Shown piece by piece: positions 32,327 to 40,122 of a stretch of 40,122 bases of DNA. Within the stretch, counting starts at the first letter, position 1. The number at the start of each line of letters is the position of its first letter. The DNA is taken from positions 1 to 40,122 of the forward strand of contig JBOFWM010000076.1 in NCBI GenBank assembly GCA_051653625.1. The letters run 5' to 3'. The translations under genes were made by a program, and so were the position numbers. The notes below the pieces were generated by a model. It made no database searches and was not told where the DNA came from. It saw nothing but the letters and a program-made list of their open reading frames with translations. Origin of the DNA: SFDP01 sp051653625 (GTDB taxonomy: Bacteria; Bacillota; Clostridia; Lachnospirales; Lachnospiraceae).

Positions 32327-33359
32327 ATTTTTTTCTCCTGCTATCAAAATTACATAGTAACCATGCTAATATAAATCCTGAAATCAATCCGCCAATATGC
32401 GCAATATTATTTATATTTGTTCCTCTTAATCCACTATATATGGAATATAGTATCATAAAACCCATTTGGAAAATAGATATACTTTTTCCTTCTCCTTTTT
32501 TTAGCAAAACCAAAAGAAGAAGTGCGCCAACAATACCAAATATTGCACCACTAGCACCAATAGAGCTATAGGTAAGTTTTGTTACATATTCATAGTAACA
32601 TGAAGCAACATTTCCTAAAATACCTGCTCCCATAAAAAGTATAAAAAATTGAACTTTTCCTATAGATTCTTCTACTGCTTTTCCTGCAAAGAGCAATAAT
32701 AACATATTACTAAATATATGATCGATACTTCCATGCAAAAATATTGCACTTACTAATCTATAGTATTCTTTATTTTGCAATAAATTAACAACACTTATAC
32801 TCCCTGCATTCAAGATACGATGTTCTGAAATTGTATCAAGTAAATAAACTACAATACATATAAAAAAGAATCCAATTGTTACCCATGGATACTTTATGTC
32901 GTTTTGTAGTTTTACCCCTTTTTTCATTTCATATACTTGCGAATTTTTTATCTCTAATTGATCTGGATGTTCTAATGCATACTCTATTTTTGATTTTAAT
33001 CCATAAAAATCACTTACTTGATTTTCAAAAATATGAAGCGTTTCATCTTGACTATTGATATACCATGAAAATGGATTATTTTGAAGAAATACAAGAATAC
33101 TATTTTTTTGTTCTGCTATAAATATAGATAGCATATGTACATTTAATATTCCTTTTTGATGAAACTTATCTTTTATTCTTTTTATTGCCTCTTGATATAA
33201 ATCCGTTGTTAAATATCTTGCTTCATTGCAGTTAACTATTACAATAACACATACGTGATTCTGTTCTGCTTTAAAAAAAACATGAAATCCTTCTTCATCA
33301 AAAGTAATATTAAAATATTCTTCATTAAATAAACAGATTGATAATTGTTTTTGTAGCAT
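32316..33359 (-). CDS. Rhomboid intramembrane serine protease with N-terminal soluble domain
   Basis: A 347-residue protein. Residues 157-345 or so hold about seven membrane spans of the rhomboid fold. Key residues are Asn218 in HIFSNMLLL, the catalytic Ser270 in GASGAIFG, and the catalytic His321 in AHIGGLISG. The first 150 residues are soluble and not recognised, with cysteines and an alternating beta-like pattern (for example VCVIVIVNCNEARYL). Rhomboids cleave membrane proteins within or near the membrane. Placement beside the FHA and tad genes raises the possibility that a pilus component or signalling partner is a substrate, but nothing in the sequence proves it. The start at 33359 follows AAAGGAG; the frame extension to 33380 includes that site. 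Confidence 0.9.
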   Translation of the reverse strand: MLQKQLSICLFNEEYFNITFDEEGFHVFFKAEQNHVCVIVIVNCNEARYLTTDLYQEAIKRIKDKFHQKGILNVHMLSIFIAEQKNSILVFLQNNPFSWYINSQDETLHIFENQVSDFYGLKSKIEYALEHPDQLEIKNSQVYEMKKGVKLQNDIKYPWVTIGFFFICIVVYLLDTISEHRILNAGSISVVNLLQNKEYYRLVSAIFLHGSIDHIFSNMLLLLFAGKAVEESIGKVQFFILFMGAGILGNVASCYYEYVTKLTYSSIGASGAIFGIVGALLLLVLLKKGEGKSISIFQMGFMILYSIYSGLRGTNINNIAHIGGLISGFILAWLLCNFDSRRKKYED

Positions 33360-33387
33360 AGTTAGATCTCCTTTTCTCATTGTCTAA

Positions 33388-34467
33388 TTATACTACATTT
33401 AAAGTCACTTTACCAATCAATAATCGATCTCCTTTTTGAATCGGAATGCTCTCCATCTCCCATAATGGTATATCATTCACATATGTTCCATTTGTAGAAT
33501 TTAAATCTCGAATAAAAAGTAGTTCCTCATTTTTAGTTATTTCACAATGCTTTCTACTAACAGATGGATCCTTTATAATAAGTGAGGCATTGTGTTCTGA
33601 TTTTCCAATAATAATTGGAAATTTTTCTAGTGAAACTTCTTGTTCTTTCCCGTTTTCTATCCAAGTTAATTTTATATATTCTTCTTCCTTATTTGTAAAA
33701 AACACTGTTTTTTCATGATCTTCATAAGATACTCTTATTGGTATTTCTTCTGTTTCTTCCTCTATTTCACATAGATCACATTTCGATTTTTTTATATAAT
33801 TTAAAAAGAACTGTTTTATTTTCTGAACTACATTTTTCTCGATAGATTCGTCTCTCTCATCTTCTTTATCTTCCTCCAATTTACAAATTTCAATCGTTTC
33901 TTTTTCATCTTTAGCTTCATTTTCATATTTTATTTTATTTTCATTTTCTAAAAAGGAAAGAATAAGAAACAGTGAAAAATTTTTCTCTTTTTGTTTTTTA
34001 TAGAAATAATAAGAAACATTTACAGCCATAGAATCTTTATGATCCGTCTTTTGTAAAAAGAATTCAGCTAAATTTTGAAATGGTCCTTCTTGGTATCTCT
34101 CCTCTAACCATGGCAAGAACAAAAAGAATATTTTTTGTGTTTCAACATCTTTATAAATAAATTCAGGTTGAAGTATTATTTTTTTCTCTGACAAAAAATA
34201 CCCTTTGATAGTTTGAATCATTTCTTGTAATTGATAGAAAAAATTACTTATTTCTTTATAAGATAGTTGTTTTTCTTGATATAAATCTTCAAAAGAAGTT
34301 AATCCACTAATATTAAAGTAATAAGAATATTTCATAACTTCTTTTCCTTCTAATAAGCCTTGAATTTTATTACTTTTAAATATTTTATATTGATAATCTT
34401 CTAATACTTCTTGGCCCTTCACAACTAAAAAACTATTTTGTAAATCTTTTTTATATGTATATTCCAT
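33388..34467 (-). CDS. DUF6382/FHA-domain protein of the tad locus
   Basis: A 359-residue soluble protein. The last 80 or so residues form an FHA domain, which binds phosphothreonine peptides: IIGKSEHNASLIIKDPSVSR (about 286-305), then KHCEI and DLNSTNGTYVND, with the conserved Gly, Arg, Ser-His-like (RKHC), and N-G residues. The N-terminal 160 residues resemble the DUF6382 region found with FHA domains in Lachnospiraceae next to tad genes. An acidic, low-complexity middle (about 170-215) and a Cys pair (CDLC) lie between. It probably links a Ser/Thr-phosphorylated partner to the pilus system; no Hanks-type kinase is in the window. It is 14 bases downstream of the TadE gene. Confidence 0.83.
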   Translation of the reverse strand: MEYTYKKDLQNSFLVVKGQEVLEDYQYKIFKSNKIQGLLEGKEVMKYSYYFNISGLTSFEDLYQEKQLSYKEISNFFYQLQEMIQTIKGYFLSEKKIILQPEFIYKDVETQKIFFLFLPWLEERYQEGPFQNLAEFFLQKTDHKDSMAVNVSYYFYKKQKEKNFSLFLILSFLENENKIKYENEAKDEKETIEICKLEEDKEDERDESIEKNVVQKIKQFFLNYIKKSKCDLCEIEEETEEIPIRVSYEDHEKTVFFTNKEEEYIKLTWIENGKEQEVSLEKFPIIIGKSEHNASLIIKDPSVSRKHCEITKNEELLFIRDLNSTNGTYVNDIPLWEMESIPIQKGDRLLIGKVTLNVV

Positions 34468-34481
34468 AGCAATCCTCTTTT

Positions 34482-34910
34482 CTATTCTACTAATCGAAAA
34501 GTTCGAATTCTACAAGCAGGATCTAATTTATTTACTTGTATACTTTCAGAAATTTCTCCAAAATTAATCATTGAATATTCTAATATTTGAAACGGAAACT
34601 TCATAACTGTACTTAGCTCTACTTTAATTTTTGTACTTGTTATATTAATATTTAATACATATGGAGAAGATAAAATGAGTCTATTTTCCAATAATGTTTC
34701 CGCATTTTCCATTAACAAAGCTTCGATCTTATTTTTGTCTTCATGCCAAATACTGCTGCCTCTATTTGCGATTGTATACGCACTTTGTTTTATTAGTATT
34801 ACATTATAACTATACATAAATATATATAGTACAAAAATAATGGTAAGAAATACTGTTGGCATTAGAAAACTTGCTTCAATTGTCATATATCCTTCTATCT
34901 TTCTTTTCAT
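34482..34910 (-). CDS. TadE-like pilus assembly protein
   Basis: A 142-residue pseudopilin-like protein. The N-terminus MKRKIEGYMTIEASFLMPTV shows the classical tad pseudopilin pattern: a short basic leader, a Gly before the cleavage site, a conserved Glu in TIEAS, then one membrane span (about 14-36). The remainder is external. TadE/TadF proteins are minor subunits needed for Flp pilus assembly and are cleaved by the prepilin peptidase, here encoded just upstream (34929-35405). A good ribosome site (TGAGGT) precedes it. It is the smaller of two TadE-like proteins in this cluster. Confidence 0.87.
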   Translation of the reverse strand: MKRKIEGYMTIEASFLMPTVFLTIIFVLYIFMYSYNVILIKQSAYTIANRGSSIWHEDKNKIEALLMENAETLLENRLILSSPYVLNINITSTKIKVELSTVMKFPFQILEYSMINFGEISESIQVNKLDPACRIRTFRLVE

Positions 34911-34928
34911 ATTACAACCTCATTTTAC

Positions 34929-35405
34929 TTATAGGTAGTGTCCACTTATTACATTACAAAACAACAAATCTAGAATAATCATAAAATTGCTACTGATAAA
35001 AATACATGGAAAAAATGGAAATACTTCTTCTTTTTTTCTTTTTTTTACTAATACTAAAAAAAGAGAAACAAAACTTCCTATTAAAAATCCAAATACGATA
35101 CTATATATTCCAATTACATTTGGAAAAAAAAGAATAACTATAAAACATAAAATACCATCTGCAATTCCCAATTTGTTTTTTGATATTTTTGAAAACAAGA
35201 TTAAAAAGATTCCTGGAACAAGATAAAGAATGAATTCTATAAAATTTGTTTCTTCTTTCAGAATAGAATATATAAGAAAACACATTCCTACAATAAATAA
35301 TTGAATCATTATAATCAGGGATACTTTTCTTTCTTTTATATCCTGTAATGTAACAATACTTAATAATAAAGCATACACAATCCATTTTATAAGTCCCATT
35401 ATCAT
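34929..35405 (-). CDS. Prepilin peptidase, TadV/CpaA type (A24)
   Basis: A 158-residue polytopic membrane protease that removes the leader from Flp pilin and TadE-like proteins. Around six hydrophobic spans are visible. The two catalytic aspartates are in LQDIKERKV (about Asp20) and the GxGD-like motif written here as GIADGIL (about Asp83-85). It lacks the N-terminal methylase domain of PilD, as usual for tad peptidases. Two in-frame starts are possible (35405 with AGGAG four bases away, 35399 with AGGAG ten bases away); the first is used here. Its start overlaps none of the upstream gene and lies 11 bases past that stop. Confidence 0.85.
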   Translation of the reverse strand: MIMGLIKWIVYALLLSIVTLQDIKERKVSLIIMIQLFIVGMCFLIYSILKEETNFIEFILYLVPGIFLILFSKISKNKLGIADGILCFIVILFFPNVIGIYSIVFGFLIGSFVSLFLVLVKKRKKEEVFPFFPCIFISSNFMIILDLLFCNVISGHYL

Positions 35406-35416
35406 ATTTCTCCTAT

Positions 35417-36118
35417 CTATCCACATCTTCTACATGGAGGTACTCCTGGTATTTCCGATAATTTCACCTTACTGATACTACGTTTTAACGAACTACATGA
35501 TACTGTACTATGATATCTATTTCCCTGATTCGTTACAAACACAAGATACACAGATGAATTAGTTATGCAAATATTACATGCAATATATTTTTTACTTGCT
35601 TCACTTATAGAAAGCAACTCTATACTTCTTTGTAGATGACTACAATTTATGGTTGTATGATAGACCGATTTATAGTCTGTAATATATACCAGTTTCTCAT
35701 TATTGCTATAATTAATTCCATTTCCTGATTGGTATCCTGTATACGTTTTTATTTCAATTCTAGCATTACCTTTCATCTTCACTACTGTATTTGGACTAGA
35801 TTCCCCTAACAAATATGCTGTAACAGAATTTTCTTTTGCATGATGGTAAACTTCTTGTAAATCTGCTGCATATTCCCCATATAAAAGTAAAAATCTACTT
35901 ATTTGAATGATAAAGATAAGAAAAATAGATAACACAATACTTGCTTCTACAGTAATACTACCTTGTGATTTTTTAGAATAAAACTTGGAGGTGCTTATAG
36001 ATATTCTTTGGAGAATTTTTGAGTGTTGAATGATAAAAGATACTTCCTGAAGAGATATACCATATGTATTGTTTTGCTTTGCCTTGGTTTTAAATATTAT
36101 TGTTTCTCCAAAGAACAT
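35417..36118 (-). CDS. TadE-like protein with two C-terminal His/Cys modules
   Basis: A 233-residue protein. A leader of about 50 residues precedes a pseudopilin-type motif SQGSITVEASIVLSIFLIF (51-69) with one membrane span, so it is a TadE-like substrate of the prepilin peptidase. The external part ends in two copies of a 40-residue module: 144-184 (His154, Cys159, Cys181, Cys184) and 189-232 (His203, Cys208, Cys229, Cys232). Each reads YHxTxxCxxLxRSI followed by a CxxC. The pattern looks like a small metal-binding ribbon seen at the ends of other extracellular proteins; metal binding is inferred. The start at 36118 has GGGAGG eight bases upstream, so the long leader appears genuine. It follows the DUF5702 gene by 14 bases. 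Confidence 0.82.
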   Translation of the reverse strand: MFFGETIIFKTKAKQNNTYGISLQEVSFIIQHSKILQRISISTSKFYSKKSQGSITVEASIVLSIFLIFIIQISRFLLLYGEYAADLQEVYHHAKENSVTAYLLGESSPNTVVKMKGNARIEIKTYTGYQSGNGINYSNNEKLVYITDYKSVYHTTINCSHLQRSIELLSISEASKKYIACNICITNSSVYLVFVTNQGNRYHSTVSCSSLKRSISKVKLSEIPGVPPCRRCG

Positions 36119-36132
36119 CGATAAACACCTCC

Positions 36133-37554
36133 CTATTTATATGTATATTGCCTTTTTAATTGGTACTGATATCCATATGCACTTGATATATAAGATGTTG
36201 TCATCACACTATCGATACATGCATCAATCCGAAAATATTGATTTCTCGGTGTTCGCCTTATGTCCATTTCTATAATATCCATAAAGCGCCTTAATGTTTT
36301 CTCTTCATTTTGTAGTAGCAAAAACCCCCTTATATACTCATCATATGTAATCCCTATTTCATTTTTTTTATACGTTCCAAGATGTGATTTAAAATTAACA
36401 AGTTGAGCAAGTGGTGTATTCCAATTAGAGTCATTTTTTATAATTGGAACTTTTCCTCCATCCAATAAAATTCGAATATCTTTTACACTTTCTGCATAAG
36501 ACCAAGCAAATGCCAAAGACATTTTTACAAGTGGTTGCAAATTAGGCATTACAATGGTAATTGTAGTCGCATATGCATCAAGCTCCGCCATTTTTTCACC
36601 ATCAGACATTAAATAAAAGAAATTAATCCCTTCTCTAATAATTAAAATATCTTCTAATACTTCTCTCAAATTATCTTCATCTTTTTCATATCCTTTAAGA
36701 AGATATTCCATTTGATATTTCAATTCTGCCTTTTCTTTTTCTTCGCCATAATAACTACATTTTTCAAATAAATAGCTACTTAAAAGTGGCTTATGAAGCA
36801 AATTATTACTTTCAAATCGATTGCCAAAATATCCATTTCCAACAAGAGGATTTTCTTGATTGCTAAAATACAGTTGTTTATTTATAAGATTACTAGAAAC
36901 ATAAGTATTTTCTGCTAATGCAATAGAAAGAATTCCACTTCCTCTAGTTCCATTGACATCATTTGCAGGATTATTGATTGAAATTTTATCCTCATTGTCT
37001 AATTCTTCATTTTGACGATTTATAGTTTCATTTATTTCACGCTCTGTATCAAAAGAATCATTTCTCACATCTAAACCTTCTGTTGTATTTTTTTCAATCG
37101 AACTTGAAAGATCTACGAATTCTTCTATTACGTTCATACCTGTTTTATGTTCCATATATCTTAATATTTGTTCTTTAAGAATGGCTCCATTTTTATCACT
37201 TGCTCTTGATATACCTTCAATTTTTATATTGTCCAATTGAATTTTTGTAAGATATGACGTTTGATTTGCATTTACTGATGTGAAATAGAAAATATGATCC
37301 GATAATATGTCAATAGATGGTGTATTTGTCTCATAACTTGTGTCAATGAAAAACAAGTCATATTGTTCTAATAATTCTTTGTTATATTCCCCAAAAGTTG
37401 AGTGTAATCCAATATCTACAATACATTCGCTTTCAAATTTTACTGTTTGTCTTCTAATTCCATCCACTATTAAAAAATAAAACATTAAAACAATTGTTAA
37501 CATTAATGAAGTAAATATAGTAACGTATCCTTGTAATTTATGTGTTTTACTCAT
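36133..37554 (-). CDS. DUF5702 protein of the tad locus
   Basis: A 473-residue protein with one N-terminal membrane span (about 11-30, VTIFTSLMLTIVLMFYFLIV) and a large external part, matching the DUF5702 proteins that accompany tad genes in clostridia. The N-terminal motif (GYVTIFTS) resembles pseudopilin/TadG-like starts, so it may be a pilus-associated or surface subunit. A conserved segment follows the span (CIVDIGLHSTFGEYNKEL, then YDLFFID). The middle is rich in Asn, Asp and Glu. No enzyme motif is visible. The ATG is only four bases after the pilin stop region and lacks a good ribosome site, suggesting translational coupling to the pilin gene. Confidence 0.83.
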   Translation of the reverse strand: MSKTHKLQGYVTIFTSLMLTIVLMFYFLIVDGIRRQTVKFESECIVDIGLHSTFGEYNKELLEQYDLFFIDTSYETNTPSIDILSDHIFYFTSVNANQTSYLTKIQLDNIKIEGISRASDKNGAILKEQILRYMEHKTGMNVIEEFVDLSSSIEKNTTEGLDVRNDSFDTEREINETINRQNEELDNEDKISINNPANDVNGTRGSGILSIALAENTYVSSNLINKQLYFSNQENPLVGNGYFGNRFESNNLLHKPLLSSYLFEKCSYYGEEKEKAELKYQMEYLLKGYEKDEDNLREVLEDILIIREGINFFYLMSDGEKMAELDAYATTITIVMPNLQPLVKMSLAFAWSYAESVKDIRILLDGGKVPIIKNDSNWNTPLAQLVNFKSHLGTYKKNEIGITYDEYIRGFLLLQNEEKTLRRFMDIIEMDIRRTPRNQYFRIDACIDSVMTTSYISSAYGYQYQLKRQYTYK

Positions 37555-37557
37555 ACT

Positions 37558-37740
37558 CTATATATTTGTTGCTTCTCTTGTGATTTTATCAAAAATTGTT
37601 TTCACAAGCGTTGTTAGTTTTTCCTTAAAAATAAGTACCAGACTAATTAGAACAACAATAATTAAAATAATTTCTACCGTTCCTAGTCCATCTTCTTCTT
37701 TTAAAAAATCATTCCATGTTTTTAATTTGTTTTGTTCCAT
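37558..37740 (-). CDS. Flp-type pilin (type IVb)
   Basis: A 60-residue major-pilin candidate. After a polar leader (about 19 residues, MEQNKLKTWNDFLKEEDG) comes GLGTVEIILIIVVLISLVLI, with the Gly before the cleavage site, the Glu five residues after it, and one long hydrophobic helix, as in Flp pilins. A short basic tail follows. The ATG at 37740 has AAAGGAG nine bases upstream; the in-frame TTG at 37746 is unlikely. It lies between tadC and the DUF5702 gene. Only one pilin gene is seen in this part of the cluster. Confidence 0.9.
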   Translation of the reverse strand: MEQNKLKTWNDFLKEEDGLGTVEIILIIVVLISLVLIFKEKLTTLVKTIFDKITREATNI

Positions 37741-37753
37741 ACACAAGCTCCTT

Positions 37754-39067
37754 TCAAATAAATGACAGATAGGCTGGTATCATGATTATAATCATAACAA
37801 GCCCAAGTAGCATAACCATAGGTCCTAAAAGTTTTGTGCTTATCTCTTCCCCCTTTCTTTTTGCTCTCATTTTTCGTTCCATAAAAGCATGTATTACTTC
37901 AATTCTTAAAGACTGTAAAAGTCCATAAGAGCCTTTATGCTCATTTTGTACCAATAATAGAGATAATTTTCGATAACAAGAAATATTGCACCGTCTTGAA
38001 AACAATTCATATACTTCTATACTATTTTTTCCATTTTTTATTTGATTCTCTAAAAATATTAACTCTTCATATAAATAGTTCGTTTTCTTTCCTTTTTCTT
38101 TTTTTTCCTTATATTCTTTACTCATCCTTATAAAAATATTAGACATACTCATACCAGTCCCAAGAAGTAAAACTATGGTACTTAAGAAGTTAGGATACTC
38201 TTTTTCTAATTCAGATTCCCTTGCCTTTAGTTCTTTAAATAATTCTCTATCAAAAAGCCAAAACGAAGCAAATGCAAGTATAAAAATCAATAAAGAACCA
38301 TAAAAAAGATCTAGCGAATTTTTTGTTTTCCAATTTAACACAAAATCATTTATTTTATTTGGTAATTTTACTATTGAACTACTTTTACTTTTTTCTGATT
38401 CTTCCATTACCAATTGTTTTATTTTATGCAAAAATTCTTCTGTATAAGTTTTCTCTTTCGGATAGATTATACAATGAATTTCTATAATCTTTTCAAAATC
38501 GTAATAAGAGGCGGTTGCATAAAGAGTAATCATTTTTGGTTCTGTAATTTTCTCTGTATTTATTCTTCCATTTCGAGAAATATATTCTGTATTTGAAGAT
38601 TCCCATGTAATTTCTATTGGATACTCTTTATAAGAATCAATCAATGATAAATCTGTATTTACATTAGATAATGAATTATTTTTATTTTTTATTAATTGTT
38701 CTAATTCAAACTCTAACTCTGTAAATAACTGTTCTATTTCTTCCTTTGTATATACTCTCTCTTCTATTTCTAATAAATAATTATTCCATTTTCCTAATTC
38801 ATCTTGTACTTCTAATTGTATTTCTTGTTTTCCGCCTCCATATTCATTTCTTTCAAACTCCTTAATTTCTTGTTTTGTTGTGATTGTTTCTATTAAAAAA
38901 ATGAGAAGAAAAAGAAGTCCTAAACAGGTAATTATAATAAAGCACGTCCATTTTTTCTTGTAATACGCATCTAATTTTTCGTTCATTTCTGTTCCGATAT
39001 ATAGCACTTGATGTGCATTTATTATTTTTCTTTGTCTAGGTAACTTCGAAATCCATTGTTCTCGCAT
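37754..39067 (-). CDS. TadC-like platform protein with Ig-like insertion
   Basis: A 437-residue inner-membrane protein of the type II secretion F/TadC family. After one span (about 41-60) comes a large outside region (about 62-252). Its residues 149-205 (YPIEITWESSNTEY, NGRINTE, ITLYATASY) resemble the degenerate bacterial Ig-like domains of Firmicute surface proteins. A second span (255-272) leads to the T2SF region (EYPNFLSTIVLLLGTGMSMS near 290-309) and a C-terminal span. Typical TadC proteins are nearer 300 residues, so the extra domain accounts for the length. The start at 39067 has GAGGGTG upstream; the frame continues to 39145 inside the tadB gene. It follows tadB by 14 bases and precedes the pilin gene. 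Confidence 0.83.
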   Translation of the reverse strand: MREQWISKLPRQRKIINAHQVLYIGTEMNEKLDAYYKKKWTCFIIITCLGLLFLLIFLIETITTKQEIKEFERNEYGGGKQEIQLEVQDELGKWNNYLLEIEERVYTKEEIEQLFTELEFELEQLIKNKNNSLSNVNTDLSLIDSYKEYPIEITWESSNTEYISRNGRINTEKITEPKMITLYATASYYDFEKIIEIHCIIYPKEKTYTEEFLHKIKQLVMEESEKSKSSSIVKLPNKINDFVLNWKTKNSLDLFYGSLLIFILAFASFWLFDRELFKELKARESELEKEYPNFLSTIVLLLGTGMSMSNIFIRMSKEYKEKKEKGKKTNYLYEELIFLENQIKNGKNSIEVYELFSRRCNISCYRKLSLLLVQNEHKGSYGLLQSLRIEVIHAFMERKMRAKRKGEEISTKLLGPMVMLLGLVMIIIMIPAYLSFI

Positions 39068-39081
39068 GTTTTCACCCTCTT

Positions 39082-39798
39082 TTATAATTCTATTTTTACA
39101 ATATTTTTTGCAACGTAAATAGCAATAACATATATAAGAAGACAACTTGTCATAATTAGTATTCCGTTTAAATTATGATAAAGAGGATCAAAATATCCAG
39201 TTGAAGTAATTCGTATATAAAATATAATAAAAAATGGAATACATTTCATTACTAGTAATTCTACTTTTTTTCCATGTATTATTGTCTCTATCTCTTCTTT
39301 TAACTGTAATTTTTCATCTATCACTTGTATTGTTCTTTCCATTATTTCATGTATTGGACCACCAGTTTTTTTTGCAACAGCTATTATTTCTACAAACTCT
39401 TCTACCTCCTCTAGTTTCGTATTTTCACTTAATTTTTTTAATATTTCTTCTAGTGACTTATTGAAATGAAGCCCTTTTTTCATTATTTTTATTTCTTTTG
39501 CCATAATACTATTTTGCCCAAATAATATAATAAGCTCCTTTCTACTTTCTAAAAATGCATTCTCTAAAGAATATCCTGCATGTAAATTAATATTAACGAT
39601 CCGTATCCATTCTTTGAATTCTGTAATAGTTTCTCTATCTCGTTTCTTACTTTTTTGATTTTCACATGTTCGTTTATAATAAATCAAAAAAATGGGCGTA
39701 AATATCATTGGAAGAATAGAAGAATAAAATAAATAGGAAACCATGCCACATATTGATATTCCCTTTATTAAAAATAAAATATATTCTTTTTTATTCAT
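39082..39798 (-). CDS. TadB-like platform protein (type II secretion F family)
   Basis: A 238-residue inner-membrane protein of the tad pilus machine. It has an N-terminal pair of spans (about 8-40), the T2SF domain with LHAGYSLENAFLESRKEL (about 73-90), the KKTGGPIHEIMERT segment (about 146-159), and C-terminal spans (about 182-230). With TadC it forms the platform that the CpaF ATPase drives. The length is short for TadB but has all expected parts. Its start overlaps the end of cpaF by eight bases, so translation is coupled. Confidence 0.87.
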   Translation of the reverse strand: MNKKEYILFLIKGISICGMVSYLFYSSILPMIFTPIFLIYYKRTCENQKSKKRDRETITEFKEWIRIVNINLHAGYSLENAFLESRKELIILFGQNSIMAKEIKIMKKGLHFNKSLEEILKKLSENTKLEEVEEFVEIIAVAKKTGGPIHEIMERTIQVIDEKLQLKEEIETIIHGKKVELLVMKCIPFFIIFYIRITSTGYFDPLYHNLNGILIMTSCLLIYVIAIYVAKNIVKIEL

Positions 39799-40122
39799 TT
39801 TGGATTCCTGCCATTTTTAATTTTTTATCCTCTTTCAAATCATTTATTTTTACTAAGCATCCTTCCACTTTTTTTGTATTACACTCTTTTTCTATAAATT
39901 CATATAAAGGATTTAATACGATTTCATCATCTTCCATACCTATAACTTCTACAATTTCTAGTACTTTTCTACTTTTATCTCGTACTCTTCCAAGTTGAAT
40001 AATAATATCTACTCCTGATGCAATTTGTCTTCTAATTGCTTTTATTGGTAAATCAACAGCCATTAAAATCATACTTTCTAACCGTAAGAGCGCATCTTTT
40101 GCACTATTTGCATGAGCAGTCG
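39791..40122 (-). CDS. cpaF: CpaF/TadA secretion ATPase, C-terminal part (cut by window edge)
   Basis: The last 110 residues of a type II/IV secretion-type ATPase that powers Flp pilus assembly. The frame is open to the window edge and begins TAHANSAKDALLRLESMILM, the conserved stretch after the Walker B and His-box regions in CpaF, followed by DLPIKAIRRQIASGVDIIIQ and RVRDKSRKVLEI. The Walker motifs lie outside the window. A shorter start at 40072 is not real. It is the first visible gene of the tad cluster; further tad genes (for example cpaE-like) may lie upstream. Confidence 0.93.
   Translation of the reverse strand, partial: TAHANSAKDALLRLESMILMAVDLPIKAIRRQIASGVDIIIQLGRVRDKSRKVLEIVEVIGMEDDEIVLNPLYEFIEKECNTKKVEGCLVKINDLKEDKKLKMAGIQNE

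Noticed and set aside
1..40122. CRISPR array, insertion sequence, prophage or integrated element
   Set aside because: No regularly spaced repeats, transposase, integrase or phage genes were seen; gene order and composition look like core chromosome.

Overview
The window comes from an A+T-rich, endospore-forming anaerobic Firmicute. It is most likely a member of the Lachnospirales/Lachnospiraceae (clostridial cluster XIV); the species cannot be named from sequence alone. Grounds for this are the very low G+C, strong AGGAGG-type ribosome sites, sporulation genes (yabP, yabQ, spoIIE, a CotS-family gene), a reverse rubrerythrin beside perR, a short eukaryote/archaea-type prolyl-tRNA synthetase, and a tad pilus locus of the kind seen in this group. 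Almost everything is core chromosome; no CRISPR array, insertion sequence or prophage is visible.

Layout. 1-1408: a short unexplained G+C-richer stretch, then an SLC13/ArsB-type permease (+). 1413-1674: tRNA-Tyr and tRNA-Leu (-) with their own promoter and shared terminator. 1684-3798: a cytosolic GH13 neopullulanase-like enzyme. 4194-11174 (-): hup, then rqcP-yabP-yabQ-divIC, spoIIE, and tilS-hpt-ftsH. This is the order known from the Bacillus subtilis yabO-yabP-yabQ-divIC-spoIIE-tilS-hprT-ftsH region, without yabR, yabS and yabT. 11311-15111 (-): cca, a CotS-family kinase-like coat gene and a PEGA lipoprotein. 15300-15500 (+): an orphan 66-residue gene. 15541-20126 (-): ackA, proS, an AI-2E/YtvI-like permease and an RluA-family pseudouridine synthase. 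20227-21818 (+): cutC and a MerR/TipA-type regulator. 21869-24041 (-): a two-component system. 24257-25253 (+): perR and reverse rubrerythrin. 25408-29408 (-): aldo/keto reductase, 2-hydroxyacid dehydrogenase, pgi and a membrane protein. 29582-30916 (+): TSCPD protein and murG. 30891-40122 (-): HIT protein, flavodoxin-SCP2 fusion, rhomboid protease, DUF6382/FHA protein and a tad pilus cluster (TadE, prepilin peptidase, second TadE-like protein, DUF5702, Flp pilin, TadC, TadB, CpaF), cut by the window edge.

How the parts fit. The two tRNA genes do not encode CCA, so they depend on the cca product encoded here. PerR and reverse rubrerythrin form a peroxide-defence unit behind a promoter with a PerR-like palindrome. 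The tad genes give a pilus ATPase, two platform proteins, pilin, prepilin peptidase and pseudopilins, with an FHA protein and a rhomboid protease as possible accessories.

Most notable observations. (1) SpoIIE is only 410 residues and has no membrane domain. Its promoter has a 21-bp spacer and a perfect 0A box over the -35, just upstream of the short start, so the short form looks genuine. (2) proS has a strong promoter followed by an intrinsic terminator before the gene, with a tiny reading frame ending Pro-stop inside the hairpin: a candidate attenuator. (3) The MerR regulator has a 19-bp-spacer promoter with a palindrome and a strong internal start that would yield a free 142-residue TipAS domain. 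(4) The TadC protein carries a large insertion resembling a bacterial Ig-like domain, and one TadE-like protein ends in two tandem His/Cys modules. (5) An orphan 66-residue gene has its own ribosome site and terminator.
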